DNA from: Microbulbifer hainanensis
Lineage (GTDB): Bacteria > Pseudomonadota > Gammaproteobacteria > Pseudomonadales > Cellvibrionaceae
Reading direction: 5' to 3'
Assembly: GCF_014904735.1 (NCBI RefSeq)
Contig: NZ_JACZCR010000003.1
Span: 186,001 to 250,000 of the forward strand
DNA length: 64,000 nt
Positions 17,194 through 27,269 of this stretch are shown here, piece by piece. A program made the position numbers and the translations under genes. The notes below the pieces were generated by a model. The model did not search any database and was not told the DNA's origin. It worked only from the letters and a program-made list of their open reading frames with translations. Numbering within the stretch: the stretch's first letter is position 1; every line of letters begins with the position of its first letter.

Positions 17194-18555
17194 ATGATCA
17201 AGCTGTACAGACGGGCGACCGGCACCGAACTCAAGCGACTGGCCACGCTCGGCGGCCCACTGGTGATCAGCAATCTGGCTGTGGTCAGCATGGGTGTGAC
17301 CGACACCATCGTCGCCGGTCGCGCCGGTGAGGTAAATCTGGCCGGACTCGCACTGGGCGCCAGTATCTGGTCCGTCTGTGCGGTCACCCTGATGGGACTG
17401 CTCGCTGCGGTGTCGCCGATCGTCGCACACCTGCGCGGCAGTCGCGACGAACCCGGCTGCGCCCAGCAACTGCAGCAGGCAATGTGGATCGCCCTGATCG
17501 GTGGTCTGGCTGTCGTCGGCGCCCTGCTGGCTACCCCCTGGTGGAGCCAGTGGATCGACACCGAAGAGCCGGTGCGCCACGTCATGGAGCAGTACTTGCT
17601 GGCACTCGCCACCGGCACCCTGCCCTTCGCGCTCGGTACCGCCCTGCGCGGCTACTGTGAGGGCATGGGCCAGGTACGCCCGGTAATGCGCACCTATCTG
17701 GCGGCGGCGGTTCTGAATATTCCGCTGGATATCCTGATGGTCTTCGGTGCCGGTCCGATTCCGGCGATGGGCGGCGCCGGTTGCGGTTGGGCCACAGCGC
17801 TAGTGAGCTGGTCGATTGCCGCTGCGCTCTTCTGGCACGCCGGCAACGATCCGGCCTACCGTGCACTGCGGCTCAGACTGCTGCCGCCGCGCCCCGATTG
17901 GCCCACCCAGCGGCACCTGCTGGCAGTGGGCCTGCCGATTTGCATCGGCGCCGCCAGCGAAGTGACGTTTTTTGCCAGCCTGACGGTTCTGCTGGCACCC
18001 TACGGGGCCACCATTGTCGCAGCTCACCAGATCGGACTGAATGTCGGATCCATTTTTTATCTGGTCGCGCTGGCGCTGGCGCAGGCCCTGAGTATCCGCG
18101 TGGCGCAGATTCTCGGCCAGGGGCGCCCCAAGCGAGCGCACTTCACCAGCCTGGTGGGCGTCGGCAGCGGTCTGCTATATGCCCTCGCCACCGGCCTGCT
18201 GCTGATCACGCTGCGCTACCTGTTCGTGCACGCCTATACCAGCAACGTCGACATCATCGCCGTGGCCACCAACCTGCTGCTGCTCTGCGCCGCCTTCCAG
18301 CTGGTGGACGTGGCCCAGGCCATGGCCTGGGGAGCGCTGCGCGGCTACCGAGATACGCGGGTTCCCATGTACCTGCAGTTGTTCTCCTACTGGCTGGTTG
18401 GTCTCACTACTGCCCGCTGGCTGGGGGAGCAATTCTGGGGGGTCTACGGTTACTGGGTAGGCATCTGTATCGGGCTCGGCACCGCCGCCATCCTCCTCGG
18501 CCTGCGGCTGTGGCGCACCAGTCGAAAGGCCATGCTGGCACCTCCGCAACGCTGA
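17194..18555 (+). CDS. MATE family efflux transporter
   Basis: Cation-coupled multidrug and toxin extrusion carrier of 453 residues with about twelve membrane helices in two related halves (LATLGGPLVISNLAVVSMGVT in the first, HLLAVGLPICIGAASEV in the second). It resembles NorM. Substrate is not predictable from sequence; family members export cationic drugs and dyes with Na+ or H+ influx. It is divergent from rhlB and followed by an unrelated gene. Confidence 0.9.
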   Translation: MIKLYRRATGTELKRLATLGGPLVISNLAVVSMGVTDTIVAGRAGEVNLAGLALGASIWSVCAVTLMGLLAAVSPIVAHLRGSRDEPGCAQQLQQAMWIALIGGLAVVGALLATPWWSQWIDTEEPVRHVMEQYLLALATGTLPFALGTALRGYCEGMGQVRPVMRTYLAAAVLNIPLDILMVFGAGPIPAMGGAGCGWATALVSWSIAAALFWHAGNDPAYRALRLRLLPPRPDWPTQRHLLAVGLPICIGAASEVTFFASLTVLLAPYGATIVAAHQIGLNVGSIFYLVALALAQALSIRVAQILGQGRPKRAHFTSLVGVGSGLLYALATGLLLITLRYLFVHAYTSNVDIIAVATNLLLLCAAFQLVDVAQAMAWGALRGYRDTRVPMYLQLFSYWLVGLTTARWLGEQFWGVYGYWVGICIGLGTAAILLGLRLWRTSRKAMLAPPQR

Positions 18556-18678
18556 GCCACTGGGGGCCCGCCTTTTTTCAGCCACTATCGCGCAATTCCT
18601 AGGGAACGCTTTCGCTATAATGGCGTTCTTAACTACATTGCTTGTAATTCACCCCTCTTCACCCACTGGAGTCACTGC

Positions 18679-20217
18679 ATGATTTCGAGCTCCCCCAAGA
18701 GCCCGCCCCGCCGCATTCTGTGTTTTGCGTTGCTACTCACTTCCGCCCACACTTTCGCGCTGACCGAAGAAGCCGATAAGACGCAGGACGCCAGTGTGCC
18801 CAAAGCGGAAAACCTGCAGCTCGACCGGCCGGTAGCGGAGGAGCCACCGGTGAAGGAAGCGGAGGCACCGGCACCGCAAACAGATCCTACAAAGCCAATG
18901 CCCAAGGCGGAAAACCTGAAGCTGGACCAGCCGGTGGTTGAGGACGGTGCTCCGGCCGGGCAACCGGCGCCCGCACAACCAGCGCAACCAGCACAACCGG
19001 ACAGCAAAGCGGTAACCGGACAGGCGGGCTCCGCCGCCGGGGAAAAGGAAAAAACCGAACCGGAGGAGCCGGCCGCACCGGAATCCGGCAAGCCCCTGCG
19101 CCTGCTCGGCAGTGAGGTCCCCCCGGCCACCTCCACGCGCTTGGCCTGGTCGCCGACCCAGCATTTTGAAGGGGTCTACAGCTCCACCGCGGTGCTGGTG
19201 GTCAACGGCGCCTATAACGGCCCGACTCTGTGCCTGACCGCGGCGATTCACGGCGACGAACTGAACGGTATCGAGACCGTGCGCCGGGTAATGTACAACC
19301 TCGACGCGAGCAAATTGCACGGAGCCGTTATCGGCGTCCCCATCGTCAACCTGCAGGGTTTCCACCGCGGTTCCCGCTACCTGACCGACCGCCGCGACCT
19401 GAACCGCCACTTCCCCGGAGATCCGCACGGCTCGTCCGCCGCGCGCATTGCCTACTCGTTCTTCCACGAGGTCATCAGTCACTGCAATGCTGTGGTTGAC
19501 CTGCACACCGGTTCTTTCTATCGCACCAACCTGCCGCAGCTGCGCGGTGACCTGCGCAACCCGAAAGTGGTCAAGATGACCAAGGGTTTCGGTTCCACCG
19601 TCGTGCTGCACAGCGACGGAGCCAAGGGCACACTGCGCCGGGCGGCGGTCAACGCCGGCATCCCCACGGTGACCCTGGAAGCGGGTGCCCCCATGGTGCT
19701 CGACGAGGCCTCGGTCAGCCACAGCGTGAAAGGTATCCGCACGCTTCTGAACCAGCTCGACATGGTGAGCAAGTTCCGCCTGTGGGGCGACCCGGAGCCG
19801 GTCTACTACAATTCCACCTGGCAGCGCGCCACCACCGGCGGCATCATCTTCAGCAAGGTGCAGCTGGGTGCTTTCGTCCACAAGGGCGACCTGCTCGGTA
19901 CCGTCACCAACCCGATTACCAACGTGCGCAAAGAGATCCGCTCGAAATACAACGGCCGCATTCTGGGCATGGCGATGAACCAGGTGGTTCAGCCCGGCTT
20001 CGCCGCCTACCACATCGGCATTCAGGCGCCGCAGGAACAGATCAGCCCACCTGAAGAGGTGACTGCAGACACCGAAGCCAAAGTGACGGAAACGGCTGCA
20101 CCGGCGACTAAAGAAGCGGACAAGGAGAGTGCACCGGCAGCGGAAGAGGAGCCCGCTGCCGACGAACCGTCAAAGGATCAGCCAGAGGAAATCGACAGCG
20201 AGAGCGACGACGACTGA
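18679..20217 (+). CDS. Exported succinylglutamate desuccinylase/aspartoacylase family protein
   Basis: M14-fold zinc carboxypeptidase-like protein of 512 residues. A signal peptide (residues 1-27, ending THTFA-like in SAHTFA) is followed by a Pro/Ala/Glu-rich linker to about residue 140. The linker contains the same segment twice, PKAENLQLDRPV at 41 and PKAENLKLDQPV at 75. The catalytic domain has HGDELNG with probable zinc ligands H191 and E194 and a third at H276 (VVDLHTG), then a C-terminal beta-barrel domain. The tail after about 460 is again acidic and low in complexity. Cytoplasmic relatives remove acyl groups from amino acids; an exported version suggests a cell envelope peptide or acyl substrate, which is not known. 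Confidence 0.85.
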   Translation: MISSSPKSPPRRILCFALLLTSAHTFALTEEADKTQDASVPKAENLQLDRPVAEEPPVKEAEAPAPQTDPTKPMPKAENLKLDQPVVEDGAPAGQPAPAQPAQPAQPDSKAVTGQAGSAAGEKEKTEPEEPAAPESGKPLRLLGSEVPPATSTRLAWSPTQHFEGVYSSTAVLVVNGAYNGPTLCLTAAIHGDELNGIETVRRVMYNLDASKLHGAVIGVPIVNLQGFHRGSRYLTDRRDLNRHFPGDPHGSSAARIAYSFFHEVISHCNAVVDLHTGSFYRTNLPQLRGDLRNPKVVKMTKGFGSTVVLHSDGAKGTLRRAAVNAGIPTVTLEAGAPMVLDEASVSHSVKGIRTLLNQLDMVSKFRLWGDPEPVYYNSTWQRATTGGIIFSKVQLGAFVHKGDLLGTVTNPITNVRKEIRSKYNGRILGMAMNQVVQPGFAAYHIGIQAPQEQISPPEEVTADTEAKVTETAAPATKEADKESAPAAEEEPAADEPSKDQPEEIDSESDDD

Positions 20218-20223
20218 ATCCGC

Positions 20224-21132
20224 CTAGCTGTCACTGATCCGGTCGATGATTTCCACCGGGTGGTGGTGCTCGCCCAGGGGTTCGGGCTGCAGGGTAATGT
20301 GATCGATATCGAAGCGCTTGATCAGGGTTTCCCGCAGCCGCTCCAGCACCCCCGGCCAGGCCTGCAGGTCGTCCACGACAATATGCGCCGACAGGGAAAT
20401 AGTGCTGGAATCGAGGCGCCAGATATGCAGGTCGTGCACCGAACGCACGCCATCGACTGCCGCGAGGGTCTGCCCGACAACCGGCAGGCTGAGCTCGCGC
20501 GGTACCCGCTCCATCAGCACGTCGACCGAATCCCGCAACAGGCGCAGGCTGGAAAACAGGATCAGCACGCAGATGAGCAGCGACAGAAGTGGATCGATGG
20601 GGGTCCAGCCGGTGAAATAAATCACCGCACCGGCAATCAGCGCGGCCACTGACCCCAGCAAGTCGCCCATCACATGCAACAGTGCGCCGCGAATATTCAG
20701 CGTCTGCTCGCCGCGGTGCAGCACCCAGGCCACGGCAACATTCACCAGCAATCCGATCAGCGCGATCAACATCACCGTGCCGCCCTGTACCGGTTGCGGC
20801 TCGCGCAGGCGCTCGATCGCCGCGATGCTGATACCCACCACAATCAACAGCATAAACACTGCGTTGACGATGGCCGCCAACACCTCGGCGCGCCCCCAGC
20901 CGAATGACAGCTGCCGATCCGCCGGTTTCTGCGCCAGCAGCGCCGCCACCGCGCCCAGGGCCAGGGCCAGGGCATCGGTGGCCATATGGCCGGCATCGCC
21001 CATCAGCGCCAGGGAGCCCGACAGCCAGCCGCCGACCGCCTCGACCATCGCGAAGGCAAAGGTGATGACCAAACTCCATACCAGCGGGCGCAGGTGGCCA
21101 CTGCCGTGGCGGTGGTGAACGTGCTCGTGCAT
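20224..21132 (-). CDS. Cation diffusion facilitator family metal exporter
   Basis: Inner membrane carrier that exports Zn2+, Co2+, Cd2+ or similar ions by proton exchange. The 302-residue product starts with a His-rich segment (HEHVHHRHGSGH), has six membrane helices, and shows the metal-site pattern LMGDAGHMATDALAL in helix 2 and a matching site in helix 5. A cytoplasmic ferredoxin-like domain follows (about residues 210-300), rich in His near the end (GEHHHPVEI). It most resembles ZitB/CzcD. Confidence 0.92.
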   Translation of the reverse strand: MHEHVHHRHGSGHLRPLVWSLVITFAFAMVEAVGGWLSGSLALMGDAGHMATDALALALGAVAALLAQKPADRQLSFGWGRAEVLAAIVNAVFMLLIVVGISIAAIERLREPQPVQGGTVMLIALIGLLVNVAVAWVLHRGEQTLNIRGALLHVMGDLLGSVAALIAGAVIYFTGWTPIDPLLSLLICVLILFSSLRLLRDSVDVLMERVPRELSLPVVGQTLAAVDGVRSVHDLHIWRLDSSTISLSAHIVVDDLQAWPGVLERLRETLIKRFDIDHITLQPEPLGEHHHPVEIIDRISDS

Positions 21133-21180
21133 GGTTTCCTCCCCGTATGTTCAGTGGCCGAATGCCGCCGCATTCCGCGG

Positions 21181-22014
21181 TTAATTCGCCTTCCGCCCCA
21201 GCGTAATACGCTCCCAGCCGGAAAAATCCTCGCGGCTTTCTATATCTTTCAGGCCCGCAGCGGCAAAGATGGCCCGCACGGACGCGGCCTGCTGCCAGCC
21301 GTGCTCCACCATCAACCAACCGCCCGCAGCGAGAAATTCGCCACTGCACTGCGCAATCGACTGGATATCCGCCAGTCCCGCGTCCTCCGCCACCAGGGCC
21401 GAGCGGGGCTCAAAACGGACATCGCCCTGCTCCAGGTGAGGATCAGCGGCATCGATATAGGGCGGGTTGCTGACAATCAAGTCAAACTTCTGCGCGGGCA
21501 GCTGCGCAAACCAGTCGCTCTGCACAATACGGACATTGTCGAGCTGCAGCGCGCGGCGATTCTCTTCCGCCAGCGCCACTGCGTCTGCCGATTTCTCCGC
21601 GGCCACAATGTCCCAACCGGGCCTTTCGCTGGCCAGGGCCAGGGCGATGGCACCGGTACCGGTACCCAGGTCGAGGGCGCGCAGCCGGTCACCCGGGCAG
21701 AGCGCCAGCGCGGTTTCCACCAGCAGCTCTGTCTCAGGGCGCGGAATCAGCGTGGATGCGTTCACTTTGAGTGCCAGCGACCAGAACTCCCGCTCCCCGG
21801 TCAGGTGTGCCACCGGCTCGCCATGGCGACGGCGCTGTAACAGATTATCGAATGACTGCTGTTCCGCGACACTCAACTCGTATTCCGGCCAGGTATAGAG
21901 CCAGGTGCGCGAACGCCCGAGCACTGCACCGAGCAGCACCTCGATATCGAGGCGCGCGCTGTCGCTGCCGGTGAGTTCGGCACTGCGAGTGAGGTTTTCC
22001 TTGACCGTGCTCAC
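21181..22014 (-). CDS. prmC: Peptide chain release factor N5-glutamine methyltransferase PrmC (HemK)
   Basis: SAM-dependent enzyme that methylates the glutamine of the GGQ motif in release factors RF1 and RF2. The 277-residue product has an N-terminal helical domain, the SAM loop DLGTGTGA (115-122) and the catalytic NPPY (183-186). It lies 31 bases downstream of prfA, its substrate gene, in the common order hemA-prfA-prmC. Confidence 0.96.
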   Translation of the reverse strand: MSTVKENLTRSAELTGSDSARLDIEVLLGAVLGRSRTWLYTWPEYELSVAEQQSFDNLLQRRRHGEPVAHLTGEREFWSLALKVNASTLIPRPETELLVETALALCPGDRLRALDLGTGTGAIALALASERPGWDIVAAEKSADAVALAEENRRALQLDNVRIVQSDWFAQLPAQKFDLIVSNPPYIDAADPHLEQGDVRFEPRSALVAEDAGLADIQSIAQCSGEFLAAGGWLMVEHGWQQAASVRAIFAAAGLKDIESREDFSGWERITLGRKAN

Positions 22015-22045
22015 GGGATAACAGTCATTTTCTCGGAGGCACCGA

Positions 22046-23128
22046 TCACTGCCCCAGCGCGGCCAGCTGGTCCGCCTGGTGCTCGGTGCGCAGGGGATCG
22101 ATGACTTCTTCCAAAGCGCCCTGCATGATCTCGTCGAGCTTGTACAGGGTGAGGCCGATACGGTGATCGGTCACCCGCCCCTGGGGATAGTTGTAGGTGC
22201 GGATACGCTCGGAACGGTCGCCACTGCCGACCAGATTGCGGCGAGCATCGGAAATTTCCTTGGCCGCGGCCGCTTCCTGCTCGGTGCTGAGCTTGGCCTG
22301 CAGCAGCGCCATGGCCTTGGCGCGGTTCTTGTGCTGGGAGCGTTCGTCCTGGCACTCCACCACGATACCGGTGGGAAGGTGCGTGAGGCGCACTGCGGAG
22401 TCGGTCTTATTGACGTGCTGGCCACCGGCGCCGGAGGCGCGGTAGGTGTCCACACGCAGATCCGCTTTGTTGATCTCGACCGCATCGCGCTCGTCCGGCT
22501 CCGGCATCACCGCCACCGTACAGGCCGAGGTGTGGATGCGCCCCTGGGATTCAGTTTCCGGGACCCGCTGCACGCGGTGCGCGCCAGACTCAAATTTCAG
22601 TTTCGCATAGACATCTTCACCGGCGACACGGGTGATGATTTCCTTGTAGCCGCCGTGTTCGCCAGGGTTTTCACTGATGATTTCGATACGCCAGCCCTGC
22701 TTTTCCGCATAGCGCGAGTACATGCGGAACAGGTCACCGGAAAAGATCGCCGCCTCATCGCCGCCGGTACCGGCGCGGATTTCCAGGAAGACGTTTTTGC
22801 GGTCATTGGGATCGCGCGGCAGCAGCAGCGTCTGCAGGTCGCGCTCCAGCGGTTCCACCTGCTCTTCCGCTTCGCGCAGTTCCTCCTGCGCCATTTCGCG
22901 CAATTCCGCATCGCTCTCGTCGAGCATTTCCCGCGCCGTGGCCATATCGTCCTGCAGCTGCCGGTAGCGGCTGTAGCATTTGACCACCTCCTCGAGCTCG
23001 GCGTATTCACGGGACAGATCGCGGAACTGCTCCTGGTCGCTGATCACTTCGGCGTCGCCGAGCAGCGCGGAGACTTCCTCGTGGCGCTCCACCAGGTTTT
23101 CCAGCTTGTTTCTTACCGAGTCTTTCAT
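22046..23128 (-). CDS. prfA: Peptide chain release factor 1
   Basis: Recognises UAA and UAG stop codons and triggers peptide release. The 360-residue product has the P-x-T codon-recognition motif (PET, 190-192, where E. coli has PAT) and the catalytic GGQ at 235-237 in [16 protein letters not shown]. Length is exactly normal. The ATG overlaps the hemA stop by four bases, and prmC, which methylates its GGQ, follows. Confidence 0.97.
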   Translation of the reverse strand: MKDSVRNKLENLVERHEEVSALLGDAEVISDQEQFRDLSREYAELEEVVKCYSRYRQLQDDMATAREMLDESDAELREMAQEELREAEEQVEPLERDLQTLLLPRDPNDRKNVFLEIRAGTGGDEAAIFSGDLFRMYSRYAEKQGWRIEIISENPGEHGGYKEIITRVAGEDVYAKLKFESGAHRVQRVPETESQGRIHTSACTVAVMPEPDERDAVEINKADLRVDTYRASGAGGQHVNKTDSAVRLTHLPTGIVVECQDERSQHKNRAKAMALLQAKLSTEQEAAAAKEISDARRNLVGSGDRSERIRTYNYPQGRVTDHRIGLTLYKLDEIMQGALEEVIDPLRTEHQADQLAALGQ

Positions 23129-24402
23129 CCGTCTTTTTTCTCTAAATCGATCTCAGGGAGCGGTTCCAGCCCGACGACTTCGCGCGCGATGCGCAACCGC
23201 TCGAGATCGCCCTCGGCGGTGAGCCGCTTGAGGTTCACCGTAGGGGCATGAATCAATTTGTTGGTCAGCGAGCGCGTCAGCTGTTCCAGCAGCTGGCGCG
23301 GATCACCGCCCTTCTCCAGTTGCTGCACGGCGCGCGCCAGCTCGGTATCGCCGATCTGCTGCGCCCGCTGGCGGTAGCTGCGTATGGTGTCCACGGCGCC
23401 AAGTGAGCGGCGCTCGCGCATGAATTCCGCCGCGGCGGTGTCAACAATCTGGTGGGCGGCTTCCGCCGCCTTTTCCCGCGAACGCCGCCCCTCGTCGATC
23501 ACGCCGCGCAGGTCGTCGACCGTATAGAGGTAAACGTCGTCGAGTTTGCCCACCTCGGGTTCGATATCGCGGGGCACGGCGATATCGACCATAAACATCG
23601 GGCGGTGGCGACGCTGCTTGAGTGCGGATTCCACCGCGCCCTTGCCGAGAATCGGCAGCTGGCTGGCGGTGGAGCTGATGACGATGTCAGCGCGCGTCAG
23701 GTAATCGGGAATATCCGCCAGCAGGATCGCCTCGGCACCGAAGTTCTGCGCCAGCTGCTCGGCGCGGTTCAGCGTGCGGTTGGCCACGATCAGCTGCTTG
23801 ACGCCCTGCTCCAGCAGGTGGCGCGCCACCAGTTCGATGGTCTCGCCGGCGCCAATCAGCAGCGCCGTCTGCTCGCGGAGATCCGTGAAGATGCGCGATG
23901 CCAGCGACACTGCGGCAAAGGCAACGGAAACGGGATTCTCGCCGATGGCGGTCTCGGTCCGCACCCGCTTCGCCACGGCGAAAACCTGCTGGAAAACATT
24001 GTGGAGCAGACTGCCGACACTGCCGGATTCCCGCGCCACCGCGTAGGCGGATTTGATCTGGCCGAGGATCTGCGGTTCGCCGAGCACCAGGGAGTCGAGC
24101 CCGCAGGCGACCCGCATCATATGGCGCACGGCCTCTTCGCCGCTGTAACTGTAACTGCAGCTGGCCAATTGCTCTTCCGCCACATGGTGATAGCGGGACA
24201 GCCACTGCAACAGGCGCTCCGGCTCGACTTCCGCGTAAATTTCCGTGCGGTTGCAGGTGGACAGGATCGCCAGTTCCGGACAGTCCAGCGCCATGCGCGC
24301 ATCCGCCAGCGCACCCGGCATCACTTCCGGGGCGAACGCCACCCGTTCGCGGACCTCGATCGGCGCGCTGTCGTGATTGATTCCCAGAGCGAGGATTGGC
24401 AT
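23125..24402 (-). CDS. hemA: Glutamyl-tRNA reductase
   Basis: First enzyme of C5 haem synthesis: reduces glutamyl-tRNA(Glu) to glutamate 1-semialdehyde with NADPH. From ATG at 24402 (425 residues; GGGAG four bases before it) the protein begins [18 protein letters not shown]. The catalytic Cys is C50 in STCNRTEIY, and [17 protein letters not shown] is the NADPH-binding loop. A longer frame to 24531 adds 43 residues unlike the family. First gene of hemA-prfA-prmC. Confidence 0.96.
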   Translation of the reverse strand: MPILALGINHDSAPIEVRERVAFAPEVMPGALADARMALDCPELAILSTCNRTEIYAEVEPERLLQWLSRYHHVAEEQLASCSYSYSGEEAVRHMMRVACGLDSLVLGEPQILGQIKSAYAVARESGSVGSLLHNVFQQVFAVAKRVRTETAIGENPVSVAFAAVSLASRIFTDLREQTALLIGAGETIELVARHLLEQGVKQLIVANRTLNRAEQLAQNFGAEAILLADIPDYLTRADIVISSTASQLPILGKGAVESALKQRRHRPMFMVDIAVPRDIEPEVGKLDDVYLYTVDDLRGVIDEGRRSREKAAEAAHQIVDTAAAEFMRERRSLGAVDTIRSYRQRAQQIGDTELARAVQQLEKGGDPRQLLEQLTRSLTNKLIHAPTVNLKRLTAEGDLERLRIAREVVGLEPLPEIDLEKKDG

Positions 24403-24764
24403 AGACTCCCGTCGGCGTAAATTCTGAAGGTGCGGTTCCCGCAGTTGGCGCGCGCATTTTCCCGGGCGGCCGCGCCTCTTGCAAGGGCAAGTACCCGTTT
24501 GCACCCAACAGGTGAGAGCCCCCCGGCTCACTGGTACTCGCGCGGTGACCGATTATTCGGGCGGATGCGCCGCCCCGGGCGAGCCGCCGGCCCACCAGTT
24601 GCAGCTGCCGCGGCCCGGCGTTTATTTGCGCGCAGACTTGGCGAATGCGGGGTTAGCGGCCGGCCCCGCAGCGGAATCGCGACTAGAATTATACGACGAT
24701 AATCGCTCAAAACACGCCATCCGCGCACCGATCCCGCGCGGCACCAACGTATGGATACGTTTCT
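24403..24764. other. Divergent promoter region of hemA and the TPR lipoprotein gene
   Basis: No gene is visible in these 362 bases. On the minus strand there is a perfect -10 element TATAAT (24693-24688), about 290 bases before hemA. It has no clear -35 partner. On the plus strand GATAAT at 24698-24703 lies close by. The stretch 24540-24660 is very GC-rich with several inverted repeats, none with a T-run. Confidence 0.5.
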
Positions 24765-26582
24765 ATGCCGTCTGCAACACAGCCCCGTCTTTCCGGTCCG
24801 CCCCATCAATCGCTGCTGCTGGCGGCGTCCCTGAGCCTGCTTTTGGGAGCCTGCGTCCAGCAGGGACCCACTCCCCCGGCTCCCTCGGCAGAGCCCGAGC
24901 CAACCCCGGATGTCCAGGAAAAACCACTGGCCAAGACGGAAAAACAGCCCGCGACGGAGAAAACCCAGACCCGCCCCTTCCCCATCGACGCCTTTTATAC
25001 CCTGCTGGTGGCGGAAGTTGCGGGCAACCGCGAACAGTATGACGTAGCCCTGGCCAATTACTTCTACCAGGCAGAGCGCACCCGGGATGCGGGCGTCGCC
25101 GCCCGCGCCACCCGCATAGCGCGCTTTCTCAATGCCCGCCGCGCGGCCCTGCGCGCCTCCAAACTATGGGCAGAACTCGAGCCGGAGAACCCGGAGGCCC
25201 AGCTGTCAGCCACCGCTGAACTGACCCTGTCCGGCGACCTGGAATCCGCCCTGGTGCACGCGGAAAAAGCCCTGGACCTCGGCGGCGATGCCCCACTGCA
25301 GTCCCTCGCCGCCACGGCAGTCTCCGAACCCGAATTGACCCAACACTTCCTGCCGGACTTCGAGCGCCTGACGCAAAAATACCCGGAGAACCCGGAAGTA
25401 TCCCTCGCCTACGCCATGATGCTGCGGGCCAACGAGCAGTATCCCGAGGCACTGGCAATCACCCGGCGCGTACAGGAACAGCATCCGGGCATGCTCGATG
25501 CTCCCCTGCTGGAATCCCACATCCTGGTAGACCTGGACAGGCGTAAGGAAGCAATCGCCCTGCTGGAAAAGCTGGTCAGCGTCTACCCGCAAGAAAGCCG
25601 GTTGCGCCTCCAGTACGCCCGCCTGCTGATTCGCGACGACCTGAAACTGGCGCAGCAACAGTTTGCTGAACTGGTCAAGCAACGCCCCCGCGACGGCAAC
25701 ATGATTCTTTCGCTGGCCATGATCCGCTTTGAAACGAAACAGATCGACGAGGCCAAACCACTGTTCGAGCGCCTGCTGGTACTCGGCGAACACGAGTCTG
25801 CTGCACATTTCTACCTTGGCGAAATCGCCGAAATAGAACAGGACGTTAACGCCGCCGTGGCACACTATCGGAAAGTGGAGCCGGGGTCTGACTATGTCCC
25901 GGCCATTACTCGCGGTACGGAATTGCTCGCTGAAAATGGCAGCACGGAAGAAAACCGGAGCTGGTTTGCCGATCTGCGCAAGCGGCATCCGGACCAGGCG
26001 GAAAATTTCTACCTTATGGAAACCAACCTGCTGCGCAAACACGGCCAGAACCAAGAGGCACTGACGCTGCTCGACCAGGCGATTGCCAGCCTCGGCGATA
26101 GCGGCCGCCTGGTCTACACCCAGGCATTGCTGAACGACCAGATGGGCAACACCGCCGCCTTCGAAAGCGGAATGCGCAAGCTCCTCGATCGCGACCCGGA
26201 CAACGCCACCATTCTCAACGCGCTCGGCTACAAGCTGATCGAGGACAACTCCCGCCTCGAAGAGGCCCAGCAACTTATCGGCAAAGCCCTGCAACTGCGC
26301 CCCGATGATCCGGCGATTATCGACAGCATGGGCTGGGTGCAGTACCGTCTCGGCAACCACGGCGAAGCAGTGAAGTATTTGCAAAAAGCCCTGGAAGAAT
26401 TGCCGGACCATGAAATTGCCGCGCATCTCGGCGAAGTATTGTGGATGCAGGGCAACCGCGAGCGCGCCATGCAGGTGTGGCAGCGCGGGCTCAAGCTGAA
26501 CCCGCAGAGCAAGATCATTCCGGCCGCGATGAAGCGCCTGCAAAGCAACGAATCACTGGAACAACATGCCTCTGACAGCTGA
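24765..26582 (+). CDS. Tetratricopeptide repeat lipoprotein
   Basis: A 605-residue lipoprotein with signal and lipobox LLGAC (residues about 16-30), a Pro-rich linker, then a long chain of TPR and Sel1-like helices to the end (for example AIIDSMGWVQYRLGNHGEA and EALTLLDQAIASLGDSGR). Such proteins are scaffolds in the periplasm or on the outer membrane; this one is commonly found next to lolB in pseudomonads. Its end overlaps lolB by 17 bases, so translation is likely coupled, and a role in lipoprotein or envelope assembly is a reasonable guess. Confidence 0.9.
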   Translation: MPSATQPRLSGPPHQSLLLAASLSLLLGACVQQGPTPPAPSAEPEPTPDVQEKPLAKTEKQPATEKTQTRPFPIDAFYTLLVAEVAGNREQYDVALANYFYQAERTRDAGVAARATRIARFLNARRAALRASKLWAELEPENPEAQLSATAELTLSGDLESALVHAEKALDLGGDAPLQSLAATAVSEPELTQHFLPDFERLTQKYPENPEVSLAYAMMLRANEQYPEALAITRRVQEQHPGMLDAPLLESHILVDLDRRKEAIALLEKLVSVYPQESRLRLQYARLLIRDDLKLAQQQFAELVKQRPRDGNMILSLAMIRFETKQIDEAKPLFERLLVLGEHESAAHFYLGEIAEIEQDVNAAVAHYRKVEPGSDYVPAITRGTELLAENGSTEENRSWFADLRKRHPDQAENFYLMETNLLRKHGQNQEALTLLDQAIASLGDSGRLVYTQALLNDQMGNTAAFESGMRKLLDRDPDNATILNALGYKLIEDNSRLEEAQQLIGKALQLRPDDPAIIDSMGWVQYRLGNHGEAVKYLQKALEELPDHEIAAHLGEVLWMQGNRERAMQVWQRGLKLNPQSKIIPAAMKRLQSNESLEQHASDS

Positions 26583-27189
26583 ACATCCCCAAACCGGTAA
26601 ACGGATCGCACTGCTATCCCTGTGTTTTCTGACCCTGCTGCTCGGCGCCTGCGCCGGGCAGAAACCCAAGCCCCCAACAGCGGCGGAACTGTCGGTCGCA
26701 CAGCTGCAGTACTGGACCATCAAGGGCAAACTCGGCGTGCGCTCGCCCCGCGATAACGGCAGCGCCAACCTGACCTGGGAACAGCGCACCGCGCCAAATT
26801 ACCGCATCCACCTGAGTGGCCCACTGGGTGCCGGCGCCACGGTGATCAAAGGCACACCCGCCGGTGTCTCGCTGCAACAGGGCAGCCAACCGCCCCTGCG
26901 CGCGAGCAATCCCGCAGACCTGACCATGCAGACCATGGGCTGGCCGATGCCCGTGAACGAAATGTTTTACTGGGTGCGCGGACTTTCCGCCCCCAGCTCC
27001 GCACCGTCCAGTGAACGGCGCAACGCGCAGGGCCTCCTGCAGAGTCTGCAGCAGGCTGGCTGGACGCTGAATTTCAGCGGCTATGAAAACCACGGCCCCT
27101 ATGTACTGCCGACCAAGATAAAGGCGGCCACCAATCAGGCCACCGGACCTGTTCAGGTCACCCTGGTGATCAAAGAGTGGAATATTTGA
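26566..27189 (+). CDS. lolB: Outer membrane lipoprotein receptor LolB
   Basis: Accepts lipoproteins from LolA and inserts them into the outer membrane. The 207-residue precursor has lipobox LLGACAG and mature-domain features of LolB (WTIKGKLGVRSPRDNGSANL, GPLGAGATVIKG, LSVAQLQYW). The order lolB-ispE-prs is conserved in gammaproteobacteria. Confidence 0.93.
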   Translation: MPLTAEHPQTGKRIALLSLCFLTLLLGACAGQKPKPPTAAELSVAQLQYWTIKGKLGVRSPRDNGSANLTWEQRTAPNYRIHLSGPLGAGATVIKGTPAGVSLQQGSQPPLRASNPADLTMQTMGWPMPVNEMFYWVRGLSAPSSAPSSERRNAQGLLQSLQQAGWTLNFSGYENHGPYVLPTKIKAATNQATGPVQVTLVIKEWNI

Positions 27190-27269
27190 ACCTGGACAGA
27201 TGATCGGGCAGTAATGATGAATCCCGTGAAGGTCGCTATCATGCGACCTTTTAATCACGCGACTCCCCC

